Assembly: GCA_045613585.1 (NCBI GenBank)
Contig: JAZLBG010000042.1
Span: forward strand, 1 to 18,271
Reading direction: 5' to 3'
Origin: Fimenecus sp045613585
GTDB lineage: Bacteria > Bacillota > Clostridia > Oscillospirales > Acutalibacteraceae
Length of the DNA: 18,271 nt
The notes under the pieces were generated by a model, which saw only the letters and a list, made by a program, of their open reading frames with translations, did not search any database and was not told the DNA's origin. The stretch's first letter is position 1, and each line of letters opens with the position of its first letter. A program made the position numbers and the translations under genes. This document shows, piece by piece, positions 1 to 6,274 of this stretch.

Positions 1-257
1 TGCTTAATTACATTATGACAAGCTGAACAAACTGTAACGAGTGGCTGTTCTCTGTCGAGAGCATATTTGAGTGCACGAACTGATGAAAGTTTTGTTGCAA
101 CTTCATCTCTTGCTGTTGTAAACACACCGCCACAGCACTGCCAGTTTTCAATTTCTTCTAAAGTTATACCCAGAACTTCGGCTGACTTAACTGAATAAAC
201 ATCAAGTTCTTTTGCCTTGTTTTTAAGAGTGCATCCGGGGAAATAACTAACTTTCAT
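1..257 (-). CDS. HdrB-like CCG-domain protein, 5' part only (runs off left edge)
   Basis: The minus strand from 257 downwards reads 85 codons, starting MKVSYFPGCTLKN, with no stop before the window edge. The cysteines are C9, C41-C42, C77 and C80, i.e. C-x31-CC-x34-C-x2-C. This is the cysteine-rich CCG domain of heterodisulfide reductase subunit B and related proteins (SdhE, TfrB, GlpC, LutA). In HdrB this motif binds a non-cubane iron-sulfur cluster. The start is set by a GGAGGT ribosome site about 8 nt upstream (264-269), lying in the 15-nt gap after fumC, so the gene is the third cistron of the mdh-fumC operon. The context suggests an electron-transfer subunit of a fumarate reductase-like or other flavin-based complex. 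The specific partner is not visible, so the family call is firm but the function is inferred. Confidence 0.82.
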   Translation of the reverse strand, partial: MKVSYFPGCTLKNKAKELDVYSVKSAEVLGITLEEIENWQCCGGVFTTARDEVATKLSSVRALKYALDREQPLVTVCSACHNVIK

Positions 258-272
258 AGGTTTACCTCCGGT

Positions 273-1649
273 TTATACCATCTCTTCAGGATGGAATACT
301 TCATCAAATCTTTCAGCTGTCAAGAAACCAAGTTCAACACAAGCTTCTTTAAGTGAAATATTATCTTTAAACGCTTTCTTTGCTGTTTTTGCTGCATTTT
401 CATAACCGATATATGGGTTAAGTGCAGTTACGAGCATTAAAGAGTTGTGAAGATTGTGATGCATCTTTTCTTTGTTTGCTTTAATGCCAACAGCACAATT
501 CTTATTGAATGATACGATTGCTTCTGCAAGAAGTCTTGCTGACTGTAAGAAATTGTAAATACATACAGGCATAAATACATTCAATTCAAAGTTACCCTGT
601 GATGCAGCCATACTAACTGCCACATCGTTACCCATTACCTGAACAGCAACCATTGTTACTGCTTCACACTGTGTTGGGTTAACTTTACCAGGCATAATTG
701 ATGAACCAGGTTCGTTTTCAGGAATGAAGATTTCACCAAGACCATCACGAGGGCCAGATGCCAACCAACGAACGTCGTTTGCAATTTTCATCATATCACA
801 AGCAAGAGCCTTGATAGCACCATGTGCAAATACAAGCTCATCCTTTGATGTAAGAGAATGGAATTTGTTTGCAGCAGTTACGAAAGGCTTACCTGTAAGC
901 TTTGCAACTTCAGCTGCAACACCTGTATCAAATCCTGCAGGTGCGTTAAGACCTGTACCAACTGCAGTACCACCAAGAGCAAGTTCATAAAGTGGTGCAA
1001 TTGAACGATTGATTAATTCAAGGTCTTTTTCAAGGCTTGAACGCCAACCGCTGATTTCCTGACTGAATGTAATAGGAGTAGCATCCTGCAAGTGAGTTCT
1101 ACCGCTCTTAACAATTCCTTCGTTTTCTGCTTCAAGTCTTTTGAATGTAGCAATTAACTCTTCAACTGCAGGAATAAGCTTATCTTCTAATGAAAGCACT
1201 GCAGCAATATGCATAGCAGTTGGGAATGTATCATTTGAAGACTGGCTCATATTAACGTCATCGTTTGGATGAAGTAATGTTTTACCAAGAATCTGGTTAC
1301 CTCTGTTAGCAATAACCTCATTTGAGTTCATATTTGACTGTGTGCCAGAACCTGTCTGCCATACAACAAGAGGGAAGTGGCCGTTAAGCTTGCCTTCTCT
1401 TACTTCGTCACAAGCAGCACAGATTGCATTCATTTTTTCTTCTGTCATCTTTTCAGGACGAAGAGCGTTGTTAGCAATACTAGCAGCCTTTTTAAGGATA
1501 CCGAATGCATTTATAATTTCAGCAGGCATTGTTTCAATACCAACACCGATTTCAAAGTTTTCGTGGCTTCTTTGAGTCTGTGCAGCCCAAAGACGGTCTG
1601 CAGGGACTTTCATTTCGCCCATAGAGTCGTGTTCAATACGAAATTCCAT
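273..1649 (-). CDS. fumC: Class II fumarate hydratase (fumarase C)
   Basis: 458 residues, the usual length for class II, cofactor-independent fumarases, which interconvert fumarate and L-malate in the cytoplasm as homotetramers. Family landmarks are all present. The substrate-binding segment around T99-GSGTQSNMNSNEV is followed by the SQSSND segment (135-140). The SGRTHLQDATP block carries the catalytic-type H186. The family signature GSSIMPGKVNPTQCE (315-329) provides the serine loop. No truncation or odd residue is seen. The ATG is preceded by AAAGGAA at a normal distance. The gene begins 22 nt after the mdh stop and ends 15 nt before the HdrB-like gene, so the three are almost certainly co-transcribed from the promoter near 2700. 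With a malate dehydrogenase upstream, the likely physiological direction in this anaerobe is malate to fumarate. Argininosuccinate lyase and aspartase of the same superfamily are less likely given the TGSGTQSNMN and GSSIMPGKVNP blocks, although aspartase is similar here. Confidence 0.93.
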   Translation of the reverse strand: MEFRIEHDSMGEMKVPADRLWAAQTQRSHENFEIGVGIETMPAEIINAFGILKKAASIANNALRPEKMTEEKMNAICAACDEVREGKLNGHFPLVVWQTGSGTQSNMNSNEVIANRGNQILGKTLLHPNDDVNMSQSSNDTFPTAMHIAAVLSLEDKLIPAVEELIATFKRLEAENEGIVKSGRTHLQDATPITFSQEISGWRSSLEKDLELINRSIAPLYELALGGTAVGTGLNAPAGFDTGVAAEVAKLTGKPFVTAANKFHSLTSKDELVFAHGAIKALACDMMKIANDVRWLASGPRDGLGEIFIPENEPGSSIMPGKVNPTQCEAVTMVAVQVMGNDVAVSMAASQGNFELNVFMPVCIYNFLQSARLLAEAIVSFNKNCAVGIKANKEKMHHNLHNSLMLVTALNPYIGYENAAKTAKKAFKDNISLKEACVELGFLTAERFDEVFHPEEMV

Positions 1650-1671
1650 TTCTTATTTCCTTTCTTAATTC

Positions 1672-2613
1672 TTATATTTCAATTTGTTTAATAACATTTT
1701 TAAGGCTTTCTGCACTCTTGTTCAATGACCAAATTTCCTGGTCATTAAGAGGAAGAAGAATTTTACCCTGAACCTGTTTGTTACCAACAATGTTAAGAAG
1801 GCTTAAGCAAACATCATCAATGCCATATTCACCATGAAGCATTGTTGAAACAGTAAGAGTTGTATCAATAGGATTTAATAAGCATTTGCAAAGGTGACAA
1901 ACTGAAACTGAAACAGCATAGAATGTAGCACCCTTACGCTGAATAACGCGACCGCCTGATTTACGAACGTAATCTTCAACTGCATCTCTGTCAAATTCAG
2001 GATATAAGTCTGATTTCATAACTGCATCTCTGTAATCTTCTACAGGAACATTTGAAATGTTTGCAATTGACCATGGAACAAATGCTGTGTCACCATGTTC
2101 ACCTAAAATATAAGCGTGAACGTTCTTCTGGTTAACTGAATAGTATTCAGCAATTCTTGCACGAAGACGAGATGTATCAAGAATTGTACCTGAACCGATA
2201 ACTCTCTTTTCAGGAATACCAGTTGTTTTGCAGAATACATATGTAAGAATATCAACAGGGTTACTAACAATAACATAAGTAGCTTTTGGAGCATACTTAA
2301 CAATTTCAGTAGCAATTGATTTCATAATATTAACATTAGCCTGAGCTAAGTCAAGTCTTGTTTGACCAGGCTTTCTTGGAAGACCTGATGTGATAATAAC
2401 AATGTCAGAATCAACAGCATCCTGATATGAACCTGCACGAACAGTTGCTGGGTTACAGAAAGGAATACCTTGTCTGATATCAAGAGCTTCACCAAGTGCC
2501 TTTTCTTCATTGATATCAATCATAACGATTTCTGATGCAAGTCCCATTACAGTTGCAGTATATGCAATTGTTGAGCCAACACTACCTGAGCCGATAATTG
2601 TGATTTTGTTCAT
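1672..2613 (-). CDS. mdh: NAD-dependent malate dehydrogenase of the lactate dehydrogenase family
   Basis: 313 residues with the L-LDH/MDH fold. Visible are the Rossmann motif GSGSVG (8-13), D33 at the end of the second strand (NAD rather than NADP preference), VSNPVD (116-121), GSGTILDTSRLR with D146 and R149, and LGEHGD with the proton-relay H173. The overall sequence resembles L-lactate dehydrogenases, and an automatic pipeline would probably call it that. However, the substrate-discriminating loop reads SGLPRKPGQTRLDL. The position that is Gln in true LDH (Q102, conventional numbering) is Arg here (R80), and the following substrate Arg is R86. Arg at this place is the classic determinant for oxaloacetate/malate. 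The neighbouring fumarase supports malate dehydrogenase. First gene of the operon, with GAGG ribosome site upstream, and probably controlled by the redox sensor Rex (site at 2732-2749). Confidence 0.8.
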   Translation of the reverse strand: MNKITIIGSGSVGSTIAYTATVMGLASEIVMIDINEEKALGEALDIRQGIPFCNPATVRAGSYQDAVDSDIVIITSGLPRKPGQTRLDLAQANVNIMKSIATEIVKYAPKATYVIVSNPVDILTYVFCKTTGIPEKRVIGSGTILDTSRLRARIAEYYSVNQKNVHAYILGEHGDTAFVPWSIANISNVPVEDYRDAVMKSDLYPEFDRDAVEDYVRKSGGRVIQRKGATFYAVSVSVCHLCKCLLNPIDTTLTVSTMLHGEYGIDDVCLSLLNIVGNKQVQGKILLPLNDQEIWSLNKSAESLKNVIKQIEI

Positions 2614-2697
2614 ATTGAAACCTCATTTCTGATTTTTTCTTTTGCTTTAAGATTTTGAGATATGGTCATAAAAACCCATACTATCCTAATCTAAATA

Positions 2698-2726
2698 ATT
2701 CTACCAATTTAAGTTCATAAAATCAA
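2698..2726 (-). promoter_or_regulatory. Sigma-A promoter for the mdh-fumC-hdrB-like operon
   Basis: On the minus strand, -35 TTGATT (2726-2721), a 17-nt spacer and -10 TAGAAT (2703-2698), preceded by TGG (extended -10). The predicted start near 2691 gives a leader of about 78 nt before the mdh ATG at 2613. Read directly from sequence; activity is inferred. Confidence 0.6.
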
Positions 2727-2731
2727 TAGTT

Positions 2732-2749
2732 TTGTTAAAGTTTTCACAA
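2732..2749. promoter_or_regulatory. Candidate Rex (redox-sensing repressor) operator
   Basis: The 18-bp sequence TTGTTAAAGTTTTCACAA is an imperfect inverted repeat of the form TTGTTAA-N4-TTCACAA. Known Rex operators in Firmicutes have the forms TTGTGAA-N4-TTCACAA or TTGTTAA-N4-TTAACAA, so each half matches one of the two consensus halves exactly. The site lies 5 bp upstream of the -35 of the mdh promoter and about 110 bp upstream of the start for the divergent hydrogenase operon. Rex senses NADH/NAD+ and commonly controls fermentation genes. Its role here is inferred. Confidence 0.6.
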
Positions 2750-2826
2750 ATTAAACAAAAAAATTATTCATATATGAAAAAGTTATGTCGAATATTGTTA
2801 TTTATAATGTTTTTGCGTTTTTTTTG

Positions 2827-2855
2827 TTGAAAAAAAACGAGTTATAATATATAAT
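2827..2855 (+). promoter_or_regulatory. Sigma-A promoter for the hydrogenase operon
   Basis: TTGAAA (2827-2832), a 17-nt spacer, then TATAAT (2850-2855); predicted start near 2862. A second TATAAT at 2843-2848 has no correctly spaced -35. The downstream leader is about 43 nt and ends with a GGGGAG ribosome site (2889-2894) before the ATG at 2905. Confidence 0.65.
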
Positions 2856-2904
2856 AGTATAGAATATGAATATCTATTAATTTAAATAGGGGAGAAAATG
2901 AAAA

Positions 2905-3147
2905 ATGAAAATTACAGTATGTATTGGTAGCTCATGCCATGTTAAAGGTTCTCGTCTTGTTGTTGAACAACTCAAAAACCTTATCAGTGAAAATAAACTT
3001 GATGATAAAGTTGAACTTGCAGGTACTTTCTGTTTAGGACAGTGTCAGCAGGGCGTTTGTGTTACTATAGACGATAACTTCTTTTCAGTATCTCCTGATA
3101 CAGTAGTTGATTTCTTTAATAACGAAGTAATTGCAAAGGTAAAATAA
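2905..3147 (+). CDS. Thioredoxin-like [2Fe-2S] ferredoxin (NuoE C-terminal domain type), copy 1
   Basis: 80 residues forming a stand-alone version of the [2Fe-2S] domain found at the C-terminus of NuoE/HndA/HydC subunits. The cluster ligands fit C6 and C11 (CIGSSC) plus C43 and C47 (FCLGQC), in the standard C-x4-C...C-x3-C arrangement. There is no signal peptide or membrane segment, so it is a small cytoplasmic electron carrier. It is the first gene of a five-gene operon with two hydrogenase-like proteins, so it probably passes electrons to or from one of them, or tunes the sensor. The start at 2905 is favoured by the GGGGAG site 10 nt upstream; an ATG at 2898 is out of frame. An adjacent paralogue starts 4 nt downstream. 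Family assignment is firm; the redox partner is inferred. Confidence 0.85.
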   Translation: MKITVCIGSSCHVKGSRLVVEQLKNLISENKLDDKVELAGTFCLGQCQQGVCVTIDDNFFSVSPDTVVDFFNNEVIAKVK

Positions 3148-3151
3148 GTTT

Positions 3152-3397
3152 ATGATTATTCAAATTTGTGTGGGTAGTTCCTGTCATTTAAAAGGTTCGC
3201 CCGAAATTGTTGAGCTTTTTCAGAAAGCCGTTGAACAAAATCATTTAGAAGACGAAATCACACTTGCTGGTAGTTTCTGTATCGGCAAGTGTAATCGTGT
3301 AGGTGTAACTGTTCAGATTGATGATGAAGTTCATACAGGTATTACAAAAGAAAATTTCAAAGAGTTCTTTCAGGAAAAAGTCCTGAGTCAATTTTAA
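3152..3397 (+). CDS. Thioredoxin-like [2Fe-2S] ferredoxin (NuoE C-terminal domain type), copy 2
   Basis: 81 residues, clearly a tandem paralogue of the preceding gene. It shows the same opening GSSCH-KGS pattern, the same AG-FC-G-C block, and ligands in identical positions (C6, C11, C43, C47). The flanking residues have diverged, and the second cluster loop reads FCIGKCNRVG rather than FCLGQCQQG, which could alter potential or partner. The start codon lies 4 nt after the upstream stop, with only a weak AAAGG inside the preceding coding region as ribosome site, so translation is probably coupled. The two copies may form a heterodimer or serve the two different hydrogenases of the operon; neither can be decided from sequence. 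Cytoplasmic, with no extra domain. Confidence 0.84.
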   Translation: MIIQICVGSSCHLKGSPEIVELFQKAVEQNHLEDEITLAGSFCIGKCNRVGVTVQIDDEVHTGITKENFKEFFQEKVLSQF

Positions 3398-3417
3398 TTG
3401 AAAGGAAGAAGCGATAA

Positions 3418-5094
3418 ATGAATAATTGTTTGACACTCAAAAAATCAAACTGTAAAAACTGCTATAAATGTATTCGTCATTGTCCTGTGAAAGCAATTCG
3501 TTTTTCAGGTAATCAGGCACATATTATTGGTAATGAATGCATTTTGTGTGGTCAGTGCTTTGTTGTATGTCCGCAGAATGCAAAAGAAATTGTCAATGAA
3601 GTGGAAAAGGTAAAAGTACTTCTTCAAAGTAGTGACCCTGTTGTTGTTAGTATTGCGCCTTCATTTATTGCTAATTATGACGGTGCAGGCATTGACTCTA
3701 TGCGTACAGCCCTTAAAAAGCTTGGCTTTTATGATGCTGAAGAAACCGCAATCGGTGCTACAATTGTAAAATCAGAATATGAAAGAATGCTAAAAGAAGA
3801 AGACAGAGATGTTGTGATTTCTTCTTGCTGTCATTCAGTAAACTTGCTTATTCAGAAATATTACCCTGCAGTGCTTGAATATCTTGCAGATGTTATGTCA
3901 CCTATGCAGGCACATTGTCAGGACATTAAAAAGAGAATTCCAAACGCTAAAACAGTTTTTGTTGGTCCTTGTGTTGCTAAAAAAGATGAGGCTACACACT
4001 ATGAGGGCATTGTTGATGCAGTTTTAACCTTTGAAGAACTTTCAGAATGGCTAAAAGAAGAAAATATTGAGCTTGAAATAGTTCAAGATGATAATGAATA
4101 TAGCCGAGCTCGTTTCTTCCCTACAACTGGTGGTGTCCTTAAAACTATGGAAGAGGTTAAGGGCTATACTTATGTTGCTATTGATGGCGTTGAAAACTGT
4201 ATTGAAGTTTTGAAAGATATTGAAAAAGGCAAGATACATAATTGCTTTATTGAAATGTCTGCTTGTGTTGGTAGCTGTGTTGGTGGACCTGTCATTGAAA
4301 AATATCAACATGACTCTAATATAAAAGACTATATTGAAGTTGCAACATATGCTGGTGATAAAGATTTTAAGGTTAATCAACCAGATTCAATTGACCTTAA
4401 GAAGATTTTCACTTATATTGAACAAAAGAATACACCACCATCTGAATATGAAATTGCTAGTATTCTCCGTCAGATGGGTAAATTCAAACCTGCTCACGAG
4501 CTTAACTGTGGCTCTTGCGGATATAACACTTGCCGTGAAAAGGCTGTTGCAATTATTCAGGGTAAGGCTGAAATCTCAATGTGTCTGCCATTCCTTAAAG
4601 ATAAAGCAGAAAGCTTTTCAGATACTATTGTTAATAACTCACCAAATGGACTTATTGTTCTTAATGAACAACTTGAAGTTCAGCAAATTAATGATGCAGC
4701 AAGAAGAATGATGAATATTCGTTCTGCTTCTGATGTACTTGGTGACCAGGTTATTCGTATTCTTGACCCAACAGTATTTATGACTGTTATGAGCACAGGT
4801 AAAAATGTTCGTGACGAGCGTGTTTATCTTGCAGAATACAAGAGATATGTTGAACAAACTATTGTTCACGATAAAGACACACATCTTTTAATCAGCATTA
4901 TGCGTGATGTGACAAATGAAGAAAAAGAGCGTGAAAAGAAAGAAGATATCAGTCGTCAGACTATTGATGTTGCAGACAAAGTTGTTGAAAAGCAGATGCG
5001 CATTGTTCAAGAAATTGCATCATTACTTGGTGAAACTGCTGCAGAAACAAAAATTGCTCTTGCAAAACTAAAGGAGTCAATTACTAATGAATGA
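3418..5094 (+). CDS. hydS: Putative H2-sensing [FeFe] hydrogenase with PAS domain (HydS type, group C-like)
   Basis: 558 residues. Domain order: two 4Fe-4S ferredoxin motifs (C12, C15, C18, C22 and C41, C44, C47, C51); an H-cluster domain (about 70-300); a second Fe-S motif of the C-x2-C-x4-C...C type (C364, C367, C372, C389); a PAS domain (about 400-500); and a charged, probably helical tail (500-558) with no kinase domain. The H-cluster ligands are C138, C185, C283 and C287, all present. The loops differ from catalytic group A enzymes: L1 is SSCCHS instead of TSCCP, L2 has Gly for Met before PC (G183), and L3 is MSACVGSC with Ser (S281) where group A has Met. C137, equivalent to the proton-relay Cys, is kept. 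This architecture matches the sensory hydrogenases described in Thermotoga maritima and Ruminococcus albus. It probably binds H2 and signals through the PAS/tail to the phosphatase encoded downstream. AAGGA lies upstream of the ATG; the 3' end overlaps the next gene by 8 bp. Confidence 0.87.
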   Translation: MNNCLTLKKSNCKNCYKCIRHCPVKAIRFSGNQAHIIGNECILCGQCFVVCPQNAKEIVNEVEKVKVLLQSSDPVVVSIAPSFIANYDGAGIDSMRTALKKLGFYDAEETAIGATIVKSEYERMLKEEDRDVVISSCCHSVNLLIQKYYPAVLEYLADVMSPMQAHCQDIKKRIPNAKTVFVGPCVAKKDEATHYEGIVDAVLTFEELSEWLKEENIELEIVQDDNEYSRARFFPTTGGVLKTMEEVKGYTYVAIDGVENCIEVLKDIEKGKIHNCFIEMSACVGSCVGGPVIEKYQHDSNIKDYIEVATYAGDKDFKVNQPDSIDLKKIFTYIEQKNTPPSEYEIASILRQMGKFKPAHELNCGSCGYNTCREKAVAIIQGKAEISMCLPFLKDKAESFSDTIVNNSPNGLIVLNEQLEVQQINDAARRMMNIRSASDVLGDQVIRILDPTVFMTVMSTGKNVRDERVYLAEYKRYVEQTIVHDKDTHLLISIMRDVTNEEKEREKKEDISRQTIDVADKVVEKQMRIVQEIASLLGETAAETKIALAKLKESITNE

Positions 5095-6262
5095 TTTATG
5101 TGCTGATATCGGTTATAAAAGTATAAATCATCACGGTGAAGAGCTTTGTGGCGACCATATTGATGTGGTTGAGCCTAGTGACGATTCAACTGTTGTTGTG
5201 TTGTCTGACGGACTTGGTAGTGGTGTAAAAGCAAGTATTCTCTCTACTCTCACATCTAAAATCATATCAACAATGCTTGCAGAAGGCTTGTCACTTGAAG
5301 AATGTGTTGAAACTATTGCAGCAACTTTGCCAGTTTGCTCTTTAAGAGGCGTTGCTTATTCAACATTTACAATTATTCATCTTTTGAATAATAATCAGAC
5401 CGCAGAGTTAATTCAATATGATAATCCTCATGCAATTATTATCCGTGATGAAAAAAGTTGGGATTACCCAAAAACTGAAATGAATATTGGCGGTAAAAAG
5501 ATATTCAAATCTGTTATAAGTTTAAAAGAAAATGATATTTTCGTTGCAATGAGTGACGGTTGTCCTCATGCGGGAATAGGCATGGCATATAATTTTGGTT
5601 GGAAAAGAGAAAACATTATAGATTTTATTGAAACTCTTGCACCTGCGGGCTATACTGCAAAAACACTTTCTACAATGCTTGTTGATGAGTGCGATAAACT
5701 TTATGGCTATAAGCCTGGTGATGATGCAACTGCTTGTGTTGTAAGAATAAGAAAACGTGAGCCTATGAATTTACTTTTCGGCCCACCATCAAATCGTGAT
5801 GATGCTGACAGAATGATGTCACTTTTCTTCTCAAAAGAAGGCAAGCATATTATCTGTGGCGGAACAACATCAGGTATTGCTGCAAAGTTTTTGAGAAAAC
5901 CGCTTAGACCATCACTTAACTTTGAACAGAGTGATGTTCCGCCTATTGCAGAATTAGAGGGCGTTGACCTTGTAACAGAAGGCGTTATTACAGTAAACAA
6001 GGTTGTTGAATATGCAAAAGATTACCTTGGTGAAAATGTGCATTATACTCATTGGAGCGTTAAGCGTGATGGCGCATCACTTATAAGCCGATTATTGTTT
6101 GAAGAGGCAACTGACATAAACTTTTATGTAGGCAGAGCAATAAACCCTGCTCATCAGAATCCTGATTTGCCTATTAATTTCAATATTAAAATGAATCTTG
6201 TTGAAGAACTTTCAAAAGCCCTTAAGAAAATGGGTAAGAGAATAAAAGTAAGTTATTTCTAA
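5087..6262 (+). CDS. PP2C/SpoIIE-type (PPM) Ser/Thr protein phosphatase with C-terminal extension
   Basis: 391 residues. The first ~222 form a metal-dependent PPM phosphatase domain, with SDGLGSG (D41), SDG (D157) and GDDAT (D212, D213) supplying the expected metal-binding aspartates. D24 in GDHIDVV may be the first-motif acid. There is no membrane segment, unlike SpoIIE itself. Residues about 225-391 (beginning PMNLLFGPPSNRDDADRMM) form an extra domain that I do not recognise. The ATG overlaps the hydS end by 8 bp and has its own AAGGAG (5071-5076), so production should be coupled to the sensor. Such phosphatases are known neighbours of group C hydrogenases and probably convert the H2 signal into dephosphorylation of a partner, for example an anti-sigma antagonist or a kinase substrate. 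No such partner or kinase lies in the window, so the target is unknown. Confidence 0.85.
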   Translation: MNDLCADIGYKSINHHGEELCGDHIDVVEPSDDSTVVVLSDGLGSGVKASILSTLTSKIISTMLAEGLSLEECVETIAATLPVCSLRGVAYSTFTIIHLLNNNQTAELIQYDNPHAIIIRDEKSWDYPKTEMNIGGKKIFKSVISLKENDIFVAMSDGCPHAGIGMAYNFGWKRENIIDFIETLAPAGYTAKTLSTMLVDECDKLYGYKPGDDATACVVRIRKREPMNLLFGPPSNRDDADRMMSLFFSKEGKHIICGGTTSGIAAKFLRKPLRPSLNFEQSDVPPIAELEGVDLVTEGVITVNKVVEYAKDYLGENVHYTHWSVKRDGASLISRLLFEEATDINFYVGRAINPAHQNPDLPINFNIKMNLVEELSKALKKMGKRIKVSYF

Positions 6263-6274
6263 GGAGTATACAGA

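Noticed and set aside
1672..2613. L-lactate dehydrogenase
   Set aside because: The discriminating residue is Arg instead of Gln, and the gene precedes fumarase.
2843..2848. First TATAAT as the -10 of the hydrogenase promoter
   Set aside because: The spacing to TTGAAA or TTGTTG is only 10-13 nt; the second TATAAT at 2850 gives 17 nt.
3418..5094. Ordinary catalytic [FeFe] hydrogenase
   Set aside because: The altered L1-L3 loops, the extra Fe-S motif and the PAS domain fit the sensory class better.
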